DNA of 64,000 bases from NCBI GenBank assembly GCA_008360955.1, contig LUCM01008319.1, forward strand, positions 232,599 to 296,598, read 5' to 3'. Below, piece by piece: positions 27,301-38,947 of this stretch. Each line of letters opens with the position of its first letter. The first letter of the stretch is position 1. The stretch is from Fasciolopsis buskii. Lineage: Eukaryota > Platyhelminthes > Trematoda > Plagiorchiida > Fasciolidae. Position numbers and translations under genes: made by a program. The notes under the pieces were generated by a model. That model worked only from the letters and a program-made list of their open reading frames with translations. It was not told the DNA's origin and made no database searches.

Positions 27301-30300
27301 GTCTTCCTGACATATTTTACTATATAACAGGAGTTGAATCATTATCACTGATTTACAAAAATATAATCAGATGAACTTATCAACAGTTTGTCAGTCTTTA
27401 CTAGAAGGTATCTGTATAAACAAGTAGAGAATAATTAGTTATTTAAAAAGCACAAAACGCACAGAACGGTACTTTTTCAACACTTATCATCGGACTTATG
27501 ACGTCGCGCAAACACTTTTTGCATTATTAATAGTTCAAACTTAAATCAGAATTCGTGTGCTAGTTGATCAATCATGATTTTGTCCGTAGATGCAAGCGAG
27601 TGTTTTTTGATTCAAGATCATCCATGCATGTGAAGGTAGAATAAATGAATTTTTGTTACATACTTAGCCGATAGTTACGAATTTCCAATGAAGCGACCGT
27701 ATTTGAAACAGATACCAAAGTCGAGTCGAGATCCTTCACCGAAATGCATGTAACAAAATGCAACAATAAAAATATGACCAAAATGTTTTGCCTCAAGACG
27801 TGGTAATTAAAATCCTACTTGTTTGTTTTGGTAGCGCTCGAGGAAATCAAATGTTCATTGCATAAAGTTGACTTGTTAGGTCCGTACTGTCCTAAACATG
27901 ATTGTTTCCGTAAAACAATGCGGCTAATTTTGGTAAATCTCATTCTAATCTCTTCATCTCGATTTGGATAAAAAAACCCATTCTTATGCTTACTACGTCT
28001 TCTAGATACCTTTCCAATTCGCACCTATTGCATGTTTGATTGTCCCACAAATATATGCCGACCGTTTTAAATGTCATTTGTCTGCAATTTCATTTGTCCA
28101 GTCTGGAAAACAGTCCATGGAGTTTGACAACTTTACTCAATTACGTGTAACAAGTGAAACAAACAATCGGTAGTCGTATATTTATTTGAAAATCGATTGA
28201 TATTTGATAGTAAAGAAAAAACCGTTTCAAACGTTCTTTGTGTTACTGAACCGAATTTGTTATAAACCGCTGGGCTTACTTGAGTTTAATTTCACATTTT
28301 TAGTATTGTAAACTTTGATCACTCCGACGGGAAGCAATATTAGTAAAAACTATCTCTTACAAAACTACAAACCAGCAAAAGGATTGTATTGGCCGGTCTC
28401 TTTTGTGAAGTTTGAGCAACGTTTTGATGCGTCATTTGCGAACCAACTGATTTCCTATAAGTATATCATGCTGCATTCATTCCAGAGCCCATTTGAAAGG
28501 AACGAGTTGGATGCTGATAGATAGACGGAATCCGGAAAACGGTAATGTCCACGTTATACTATTTTCTCCCTGCTTAAGTTTCAGAATTAGGGGATTACTT
28601 AAGCACTGATCTCAGCGGCAAAAATGTTAATTTCAAACTCTTCGGCTAACAAACTTTTTTGGAGCTGCGGTTCTCGTTCACACCTTTGCAATTTGTTCTC
28701 GTGAAAAGATAGACGATGGAATGACCCATGCATAATTTGAGGTTAGCAAAAGAAAACAGCGTAAATCATGAAGAATTCAGGACGTTGATAGGCTGCTGAC
28801 TGCGTAGTTAGATAAACGCACTAATTCTTTTTGGATTCCAGTACGTTGTGATTAGCGCATTGTTGATAAATTTCTAAATTCGATGTCGTATTCTGATCAT
28901 TTTCATCCAGCTAACGGCCTTTTTTGCCTTGAAGGAAACAGGACACTGGATTGTGTGATCCACGTCTGAAGCAGCTCAGATGACTCACGTTTAACCTCTG
29001 TTTTGAGTCTTCACGCTGCATCAGTAATGCTTAGACGAACTGCCCACTGAATTAAAATGACCGTAAGAACGAATGTTGCTACAAACGCGGACGATGTGAA
29101 TTGCGTCTAAAGCGACAAAAATGATCCTCATGTGATATTCGAAAGCCGTCGTTTTTTGCGAAAAGCGAATATTAAAGATTAATGTGGACTTTCTTCCTAT
29201 GAACAGTTAGTTTGATGCAAAATTCACTGTATTTCTCTGGGCTTCTGATTAACCATGAATCGTTAGCTATGTGTACACTATTTTCACAGCAACAACCGAA
29301 GAGAAGGAAGGCAGAAAGGAGAACGAATCGAGCCAGTAAACATGTATTGTCAAAATACATGATCGATTTGTGTGTTGTCACAGCACCAGCCTCACTTGTT
29401 TTGGAAACCTTCGCATATAGATTTTATGTCTTCGATTCAGTCAGCAAATTTTATGTCGAATGACTCGGGAAAACTGTTTTTTAGAACTCGAAATGGAACT
29501 GATTGTGCGATCAGCATGTTTTTGTTTTTCACCTACTTCGAAAATGATTTAAAAATATACCCACGTGCAACGTATCTTACATCATCCATCTAAACAAGAT
29601 CATGTTAGCGAACTCCAGTTGGTGGTGATGAGTAAAATGCATCTTCCAAGAGTGATTTAATTTGGGCAAATTTCCGTCCAAGACCGGCTAATAGGTATTC
29701 GGCTTCTATTTGGCTAACACTGTATAAGTGTAGCGCGTATTGAATATCATCGTATTGATTACCGAAGTCAGACATAAGCATAACCCCGACGATATGCTGT
29801 CGACTGCATCAGTCGATAAGCTAGGCAAGGAAGCTGGATGAAAACTAAGCAAATAGTAAAAACGGGTCTGTCTTTCTAGCGAACAAAGCGACCACCGGGA
29901 GATAATCAAAAAACTCGATAAGCGCGATTTCCGTTTGTCTAATAAACCAGAATTCTTGTTCGTTCGGCTCAGCTAACAATACTCGCGTTAGTGGCACGAA
30001 TCGGAGACCAAAACGACCGGAAATTTAAGGGCTATTCTCAGGGAATACATTTTTTTTTCTTTTTCATGCCTCCCGAGCATTGATTGTCCGTGATCACCGC
30101 CTACACATGGTTGTGATGGATAGGCAGCATAAAATGATCCTTGACCTAATAACCACTCCTGGTTTTCCATTTGAGGACATGAGATCAGCTAAAATGTCGG
30201 GTTGTACTCCAAGGGTCTTTTGCTTATTAGGGCTACAAAAAGAGAAGAGAGAGAACGGATACTTCCATCATTCAGCTACTCATTTAGGCAACTAGTAACT

Positions 30301-31271
30301 TATTCTGTTCTTTCCGTCCAAACCGCACTTATACGGAGTCACACCGTAATACATTCAATCCTGCTGAATTTCTTTTCAGACTAGACTTAGGGCTCGTATA
30401 TACCGTTGATAGTCTAACTGCGAAGTCACTGTTGATTACACTTTGAAATTACAAAATCTAGCCCCTCTTTAGCTGATTTAGTCCCATATGAAAAGGTGTA
30501 GTGGCTTACACATGCCAGATCCCTTTACTCTGAATCACCAACACACTGCAACCTTGTTAGTGTGGGTTGCTACAGCTTGTTTTATTTCACACAAGTCGTG
30601 AAGCTGTTTCTCTCATTTTATACCGGCCATCAACTACCTGTATCACTTTTGTGTACAATAAACCAACTTTCGTTTGCCTTGTCCAACAATTCAATGCGCG
30701 ACAGGACCATATTCATGGAAATCCCTTGCGAAGGTTGCCATTATTTCGTGGAAAGAAAAAGGGCGTCAATAGATATTCGATATGTTTTTTAGGCTCAAAC
30801 TGCTGCCGCCAGCCGAATAAGTCAGATAACAGTGAAGCTTTCACAGCTGATATTAATTCAAGCTTAGGGAAGAATAATTTATTTTGTCAGTTTCAAAAGA
30901 TAGTGAGGTGCACTCGTTTGTCTATCGCAAAAACAGCAAACGGAAAAAGCATTCACATCCGGTATGGACAGTATTCTGTCAGATATGTGTATTTTGGTTA
31001 CGGATACAGGAAACGCGTTGGTAGATTTGCATTACCACAAAACGGGGCAATCCTTTGCACTGAGTGGTATAGCGATTACGCATGACTGGTTGACCGAAGC
31101 GCACTCACGCACACACACAAATTTGGCGAAATGAAACAAACCTAGAATTAATTCTACGTCTGAGTCAACTAGATGGCTTTAGGTATGCAGTCTGGCTTTC
31201 ACCAATCATCCGCCTGTGCACCAACAAGATCTACCGACAAAATCTCTAAACTGGTGAGAAATTGTGCGACA
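24353..31271. other. No coding exon supported (6.9 kb)
   Basis: A slightly GC-richer segment near 27100-27310 (64-codon plus ORF rich in Arg and Ser) is not recognisable. The 172-codon ORF at 30567-31085 (plus) is the longest in the window outside the receptor and has no known motif. Confidence 0.5.
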
Positions 31272-31359
31272 AACCAGAGCACTAATGCTGTGATATTCCA
31301 TTGTGAACTTATATTTTCCCAGCCATGGTATAGGAAATTTGTGTGTTAGTGCTCTGGTT
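31272..31359. repeat. Hairpin-forming inverted repeat of precursor-microRNA size
   Basis: AACCAGAGCACTAA (31272-31285) and its perfect reverse complement (31346-31359) enclose 60 bp. Further partial pairing continues inward to about TTCC/GGAA, giving a stem of roughly 25-28 bp and a loop near 30 nt. It could be a microRNA-like precursor or the ends of a very short MITE. Confidence 0.4.
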
Positions 31360-31529
31360 ACCGAGCGTGTATTGGTATGCGACCATTAGGCCGACATTAA
31401 AAAAACTAAAATGTTATTTATCAAACTAATTTAAGCCTTACTGGTTGTGGTCATTTCTCTGAGCCGGATTCGCTAAACCGGTGCAACTAGTCAAAACTTT
31501 GCGGGAACTAACTAGCTGCACACGTCATT

Positions 31530-31690
31530 TTGTCCGCTTTTATCTTATCTTTCTTATTTTACTTTCATTATGAATGAAGTCACAGAGCCTATCCTTTTCG
31601 GGGAGAAGCCTGTAGCTAACAGATTGCCCCAATTTGGGCAAATTAACCGGTTCTGCAGGGAATAATAACCGCGACTCATTGAATGAAGGG
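31530..31690 (-). repeat. Possible old family B copy
   Basis: The plus strand has TTTATCTTATC...ATGAATGAAGTCACAG...GGGGAGAAGCCTGTAGCTAACAGATTGCC. The order matches the family B tail and body, but identity is low and no A or B box is left. Confidence 0.25.
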
Positions 31691-34600
31691 CTCTTGTTTC
31701 AACCGAATCATTATATTTCATCCAACCAGTGGTTAACAGACAATTGCTTTTCACCTAATTCAAAGTAAAAAGCTATAAAATCGCTGATTACTCCAGTCAT
31801 TGTTCCCAAGAGATGGCAAATTTCTTTTGATTTCTTCAAATTGTCGAAAACCTGTTTGTTGTAAGTGTGGATAACATCAGTCGAGATAAAAGGAAAAAAA
31901 TCCAAGTTGGTGCATACAGTCGGCCTCATGCAATAACAACTCTGACAAAGAGTGAATTTGATCCCTTGAGTCGAGCAGTATCGACGGTGTACTTCCACTA
32001 TGCATAGATTGAAAGTTGCACCCTTAGATTAGTGGGTACGCGAGTTAAGCACTAGACCGGTTGGATCGCGCGTTTGGCTTTCAGCCACCAATAGACCAAT
32101 AACACCAAGTGACACAGCAGGCGGACTTCATTAAATCTGATGCAAATGAACTTTTGTTATGCAAAAAATGTTCTGTACAAAAGGAACATGGTGCAGACAA
32201 ATGACAAAGTATGACAACTTGATACAGTTTTAGTTCCAAATATGGCCCGACGGGTGGATACAATACTGATGATTCTAACCTTTTTCGAAGTAAATTTAAA
32301 GAGTTTGTATGGCTTCCCCTCTTGTCGTGAGAATTGTTACCACATCGAGTAAAACGTCTCATCACCTGAATTATTCACCATTGTGTTTATCTGTCACATA
32401 AATTAGCCGGGAATTTACAATTGCAAAGCAACTCCTTTTTGCTTATATTTAGTGCTAATAAGGACATGGAACTCTTAGTCAAAAACAGAGTAGCTTTTAA
32501 TGTACAAATCCAGGTACCGTTAGACTGGCGGCACTGAAAATCGTGCACATACTCACAATTCGTTGTTTATACTAACTGGAACTCACAATGAGCAGACGTT
32601 TGACATTTCCTGTTTTCTGATTTGGTTTTCGACTTGGGGACAGCTTGTAGTAAAACATGCCAAAGTGTAAAAATGTTTTCTGAGCTGACTGCAAGGTGAA
32701 GTTCCGACTGAATAATCGATGCAATCTAGCCATATGAACAAGGAGGATATAATGCAACCCCTGCTCTTTACAGTGCCTTTAATAATAGCCATGATTTACG
32801 AAAACCGCATGAGCTGGAACAAATGCGAACGTTGCGGTCTTCAGTGTGTTGTATAATATTCCAGTCACGGAATCGAAGAAAGACTAGCTTAGTACTTGAA
32901 GATAAGTTTCTCATGTTGCAGAAATTTAAACGTACATAATCGTACAAAGTTCAGCCTGTATTTTTGAATAAACATGTTAATTTATGTGGATCCGCATATC
33001 AAATGATTTAGTCAGACTCAAATAAATCCATCTCGTTTACTTAATTGTATTCATAGTAGTTTTTGAAATGGTGCATGATTATATTCTTGCTTAATTTTGT
33101 TTCTCTAATGACGTCCTAGAGACGTACTGCAGTGAAGTGTCCCATACTGTCTTCCCTTCACCCCCCCTCAGTTTTATTAGCACCGTACAAACATCTTAAG
33201 AATTCCGAAACGTACATTACTTGATTTCTTTTCATTAGCATTAAGGACCTGATTGGATGGGTACTTTTAGATTGACGTGATTTAATCCGGGAACCACGGT
33301 GCATTAGCGATGGGTTTTGTTGTTGGAAAGAAGTGCAAAGAGGCTTCCATGATGTGGATAGTTTTCTAGTCAAAATGGGCTGATTACACTCGTGTAACCA
33401 CTAAATTCATACATTATATTTATATATTTGACAGCTGCGCACATATCGACGTTCCTCAAATAGAGCTCTAGCAAGATATACGGAAAACATCAGTGTCATG
33501 CGACGTCAACTTCTCATCCTTAAATGCGCTTTAGCCGGCATCATATGGATAAGATCAATGGCTGACAGATGAATTGGTCGCTCTATACAATATCTTGTCC
33601 GTCCAGCATTTATAGAACCTCAAAATTGTCACCATTTATCTACAAGCGAGACTAGTCGCATGTGCAGTAATTCTGGTCACGTGTTCGAGAAACGAATCAA
33701 AATTCGCATTCATCCGGTTAAGACGATGATTGTTAAAGTGAAGTAGAATGACATTTTGTCAAAATGAAAGCAAAGTACCTGATAATATATAAATCAAAAT
33801 TTCGGGAATCGCTTAAGATAATCCCTTTGAAATTGCGCAGCCGTCCGCGAAATTCACCCCAGCGTAAGTTATCATAAAATATGTAACGACTTATTGAGCC
33901 AGTCAAGTCACCGGGACGACCTAAATGAACGTGTCTGAAAGCCACAGAATTTCGGAATCAGACATGCGACTGTCCTTCAGAAAAAAAAACTAAACAAGAA
34001 GAGGTAAAAGCACAAGCTACAATAAATTTGCTGTGAAACTTCTACAAACGGTCACTTGCCCTGTGATACATCCAGTTCAAATTTCCTCTCACTGAACTTC
34101 AATTAAGAAAGTAAGACACAGTCAGGTCACCTCGTGAATACAGAGTATATCAGTGCATAATGTTCAGTCAAAATCCTAACGGTCTTAAATAAAATGACAA
34201 GAAGCAAATTAGTACATCAACTGCATAGGGAATTTTTATTTACCCAGTATGCTGTTTCATCTGAAGACGGAACATAATCAGACCGGGTGTATTCCGTTTG
34301 AATGATTCACGGGAGCAAACAATGGTTTTAACAAGTTAGTTTAGCAGGCTCAACCCATCACCCCACAACCGCAAGCATCAAAACCGCTTTTGCGAAACAA
34401 AGGCGCATTTGTTTGGACCACCCGAAGAGCATCACACTAGGGGTTTGAAAGGACAGGTCAGTGGATTTCACAATGTTCTCGGCCGCATCCTGTCGAACAA
34501 ATGAAGCACATAGTTGACGGTGAATGGGAGATCGGTTTTTGTCAAAGAAAAACTGCCTCCTTGCCAGTGAACTAATTTTGACCTCGACTGTTTTAATAAT

Positions 34601-36266
34601 AAGGATAGGCTAAACTATTTGCAACTATTTTTGATTTAATGGGCGCTGTTATTCTTCACGTGGGTAATTAAAATCCCACCTATAAGAAGTGCGAATTGCT
34701 GAAAATGAGTTCACGAATATTGTTTGGGAGATGAAGCATCAACCAATGGTTACCGTTTTCCTTTTAAGTGAATACGCCGATTCCATCAACGAAGCCGCTC
34801 TTATGCAAGTCGGTAATAACGAGCAGTTCAGTGCTGGCACGAAGCTGCTGTTTTTTTGCTGGTCTCATGATTTAGATTGTGTTCGGTTCGTGTCGGTTTC
34901 TGTGGAAGTTAAAACATCTGGTGAGTAAAATATTCTAAAAGAAAGAACTGCGGTAAGACTCAGTGAAATTTGAGGTTCTGCATTTTCAACTTTCTATTAA
35001 AGTTCTCGAAGACCCAATCGGCACCAACAAGTCACATAGGATTTTATAGCAGATCAAATGTCTTTAGAAAACAGCGAATTGGATTTTCCACCAATCAACG
35101 TTTTCCAGTCAAATTCTTCAAGTAAGAATTCACACATTTATTGGTTTCGTTAAGCCGATGGTCATTTGGAAATTTTGCATGTTTTAACCTAAAGGCGAAC
35201 CTTGTCTCAAAGTTAACACATCTTTGATCCATGATTCTCCAGATTTTCAGTGTGCGGATTTGAGATTTTTCTAAGTTGAGTCAATGAGTGAGCCCTACTC
35301 CGTGATCAGTGATCGTTTCAGCAAAGTTGCAATTTCAGAAGGCGGCATAAGAACCTAGAATCCACGTAAACCAACTTGTATTGCCCTACCGGATGGATAA
35401 TTTCGAGGCTTTATTTCTCCTGGAAATATGAGGTTTTTAAACAAACACAAATTTATGGCTGGTTGTTTTCAATGACAATAGGACGTCCTTGGAATAATGC
35501 ATTATTGTTTCTCCAATGTCATGACCCCATCTTCTCCAAAACAATTCATGATGTCTGCGGCGATAAATCTCCTGTGCAGTAGATGTACCATTCAGTTCAA
35601 ACATTTTCATCTACCAAGATATTTATCTGACTCGTCCTTCTCAATGACAACATTTCACCTCAGTGGAAAAGTTCTCTAGTATTCACGCCCATTACTTAAT
35701 ATCCCCGGCTCGAGTGATCCAGTTCGGAAGTGATAGCTTTTGTGTTGATTAGAAGAGAATAAACTACTCACTCTTGATGGAATGTTGCCACCTACCGGAC
35801 AACTTTACCGGACTGTCTGTGCATTGTGTCCTCTAGGAAAGATTGAAAGCTCATTTCCTATTGTTTCTTCAGTACACCGTGAAAATAGATTACTCAGTTT
35901 GTGTATATCCATTGTTTGTTTGACGTGAGATGTCTTGCTGCTTTCTATTTTTGTCAACTTGGTTTGTATTTTCCGCTGAACTTGGTTGGCATTATTGTTT
36001 TTTGCTAAGTCAGTAGCTTCTAGGTGTCTTTTCCAAAAGGAAAAGAAGTCAAATGGAGCTATCTCTAATTTGTGAACAAACTCGATTTCATAGATTTATG
36101 CTGATACCAGCACATTGCATTGTATGGCCAGTATCATACAAAATAAAGAGATTAGTCGAGCAAATTGACTTAGTTGAGAGTGGAAGAAGAAGAAAAGGTG
36201 ATGTCCACTCGTGATCCATATCTAACTGTGGACCATAAAACTAGGTATCTTTAGCTCAACTTTCAT
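31691..36266. other. No gene recognised (4.6 kb)
   Basis: Only ORFs under 100 codons without motifs. Confidence 0.55.
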
Positions 36267-36478
36267 GAACAGGTGAGGACTGACCCGAAATTGCGTCATC
36301 TGGCTTGCCTCAACACTAGAGCCATTAATGAAACCACCGGTACTGTTCGTTCACACCTTATTGAGTCAAACTGTCTGGTGAATTTGACGGAAGCGTCCCA
36401 CTCTGTTTATAATGTCTCAACTTGGATCCCAAAGTGTTCTAATTGACTGGTCTTCACAGCTGAAGAAGCTGTGGGTAA
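36267..36478 (+). pseudogene. Possible retroelement C-terminal fragment
   Basis: An open stretch reads VRTDPKLRHLACLNTRAIN, then TVRSHLIESNCLVNLTEASHSVYNVST, a stop, and TAEEAVGNQLHDP. The series RSHLIES, a VIYRV-like VYNVS and a TAEA-like TAEEA resembles the C-terminal end of retroelement polyproteins seen in flatworms, from memory of the general pattern. No RT or GIY-YIG core motif is visible, so the call is weak. Confidence 0.25.
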
Positions 36479-37062
36479 TCAACTTCACGATCCGTCTTGA
36501 AGAGTCCAGAAATAGTTTATTCAAACGCTAAAGCTCCCTTGGTTCTCTCCCCACCAATACGAGGTAGTAAAAACAAAAACAACCATATTTCTAGTCTACA
36601 GTTAGATCTGGATCACAGGTGTGCATCACATTTTCGTTTTTCCTCTCCCAACTCATTCGCTTCGTTCGACCACCACCTTTCTTTATATTAGTTATGTTTA
36701 ATATGATGCAATGGTATGATTGTGAGTCACCGAAAATGGACTTGTTTAGCAATTCATATTATTCTCATCATATTCTGTCTAACTAATTGCATATTTAAAC
36801 GGATCCAGCTTGGAAATCTGAAGGTGATCTGGTTCCCACAAAAAGCCAATGCAGATTGCGCGATTTCGCCTGACCCTTTCACAGGAAATGAGAATCGTCA
36901 TGGAACGCAAAAAAGGATGTCGGTTCCAATATCGTTCCATCAGTCACTGATGCATCCAGTCTCCGATCTTTTATAAACAACTCTCAAAAAATTTGTTGAG
37001 AAAAAAGACCAAGTCAAATAAACAACAAAAATGCATTTATTAACCTAAGACAAGTCACCTAT

Positions 37063-37240
37063 CATCAGCAGTGCATATCCACCGCGCCCGAACTGGGACG
37101 CGAACCCGAACAAGGACGAACGATTCTGAGTCAAACGCCTTAGCCATTACGCTACCGGGCAGGCTCTGAACGGTTTGTTGAACTTCACCACATGATGTTG
37201 CACCTATCCGTCACTGATTTGCACGGTTACTGTCCGCTAG
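37063..37240 (-). mobile_element. tRNA-containing repeat, family A, head part
   Basis: The reverse complement of the element at the window start: shared 5' flank (CCGTGCAAATCAGTGACGGATAGG), tRNA-like head at 37160-37086 (75 nt, with the 5-nt segment missing in the other copy), then GGATATGCACTGCTGATGAT, where it stops. The acceptor-like ends (GCCCGG / TCGGGC) pair. It stands next to a body part of the same family in permuted order. Confidence 0.6.
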
Positions 37241-37332
37241 CTCAGAGCGATCGACCCCTACTGATAAATGATTTCTCTGCAGGTAGCCTAAGTACGACGA
37301 AGGCTTTTGGATATGACCTACAGAGCTTGATT

Positions 37333-37496
37333 ACTTGGTACATTTTAGTAGTAGGAGATTGAATGTTTTCATGAAATAATTCACCATGTGAAATCATCAC
37401 CCAAATCACCATAAAGAAACCATGGAAACACTGTACAGCTGTTTCATCCTTGTAAGGAATCATCAGCAGTGCATATCCTGCTAAAATGTACCAAGT
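37333..37496 (-). mobile_element. Family A body flanked by 19-bp terminal inverted repeats
   Basis: ACTTGGTACATTTTAGTAG (37333-37351) and its 18/19 reverse complement (37478-37496) bound a 164-bp unit. Its interior matches the body of the family A repeat at about 220-345: GGATATGCACTGCTGATGATTCC, AAGGATGAAACAGCTGTACAG and TCACATGGTGAATTATTTCATGAAA. The tRNA head is missing. It could be a small non-autonomous DNA element that captured, or gave rise to, the body of family A. Confidence 0.5.
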
Positions 37497-37503
37497 CACT
37501 TAT

Positions 37504-38514
37504 ATTGGTCTTTTTTGGTCAACATCTTATGGTCTTTGTTGACTGACCTTATCATGCGGGTTTTCGCTCCGATGATCGATTGAAATTCATCGAGCGTTAT
37601 ACTGATGCAGTCTTACTGACGTCTGACCCGAATAATGGATACGGCGACTCATCGACAACTAAGCTTAAAAGATTTTTGTGTGAAAAAATTCGTGCTAAGC
37701 GTTGGTTTTTGCCGTCATCTCTCACGAAGAGTGATAAAAGATTTAAACAAAATTGTCATACTTTAGTTTCATTAATCGCACTGCATGAACACCGGAACCC
37801 AGCACAGATAATAAATGTTCAGCATGCATTCATAATACTGAAATTTTGATTAACAGTTAGAATTTGGTAAGAATAACTAAGGGCTAGTTGTAATTCAAGA
37901 TACGGGACAAGCTTCAGTACAATACACAGCTTCTCACGCAAGTAGTTCACTGCTACTACTAAGGGAAGATAAACTCATTTGAAAGTAGCAGAATATCACA
38001 ACGACTCCCATAGTACAACCAAAGGAATACAGTTTCAAAAAAGTAGCATGTTTTTGTCATGGGAGGAAACATCGTGACGTTCACACCGAGAATTAATGCC
38101 CAACTGATATGTCTGAACGAAATCGGTTTCACACCTCTCAGGCAAGCGGATGACAGTGGCGATATTGATGCAGAACCACATAAAGGGTCAATGACTATGA
38201 CGACACCAACCCTGAGATCACGGAGTGGATGTTTAAACCCCACACGCGATTAAAAAAGCCATGAAAACAGTGAAGAATGCGGACTATCCAGCACACCAGC
38301 AAATCGGTTAGCGATCAACCGCTTTCGCCGCCATTCTTGGGGTTATTTGCTGCGGAGAAGATACTTGAAGCAGCTGGTAAATTGATAATGTGTCAACTAT
38401 CTGGATGAAAACATTTTGTATGCACATTGTTTGGATATTTAAAAATTTCCGGTTGAGACATACGAATACAAGGTAGCAAATGATTTCGTTTTCGAGGTTC
38501 ACCAGGGGATAAAT
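37504..38514. other. No gene recognised
   Basis: ORFs of 89 (37580-37849, plus) and 94 codons (37959-38243, minus) are unrecognised. The stretch lies between the family A composite and the large inverted repeat. Confidence 0.5.
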
Positions 38515-38947
38515 GCACCATGTTTTGTGGGTGCTGGAATATGTCATGATCAAAAATTAATGGTAACATAAAGTAACTGGTGATTGGAATCATATATCTA
38601 CTTGGAAACTTTGCATTCGGTATCATGATGGATTGTGTGTTGCTAAAGATCGAGTCGGTTTCCCGTGGTCACTGATCGCATAACCGTATCGTGCACCGGA
38701 GGTCAGGATAGATAGAGAGATCTAATATATGATGATGATAAATCTTTCTATCTATCCTGACCTCCGATGCACTATACGGTTATGCGATCAGTGACTACAG
38801 GAAACGGACTCGATCATTAGCAACACACAATCCATCATGATACCGAATGCAAAGTTTCCAAGTAGATATATGATTCTAATGACCAGTTACTTTATGTTAC
38901 CATTAATTTTTGATCATGACATATTCCAGCATCCACAAAACATGGTG
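38515..38947. repeat. Near-perfect inverted repeat (snap-back), arms about 207 bp
   Basis: The left arm (38515-38721) and right arm (38741-38947) are reverse complements around a loop of about 19 bp rich in ATG/GAT. Alignment by eye has no indels and about 11 mismatches over roughly 207 positions (near 95% identity). Both arms read the same incidental peptide starting MIPNAKFPSRYMI, in opposite directions. Weaker similarity may continue outward beyond both ends. It could be a foldback DNA element or an inverted duplication; a transcript would form a long double-stranded hairpin. Confidence 0.9.
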
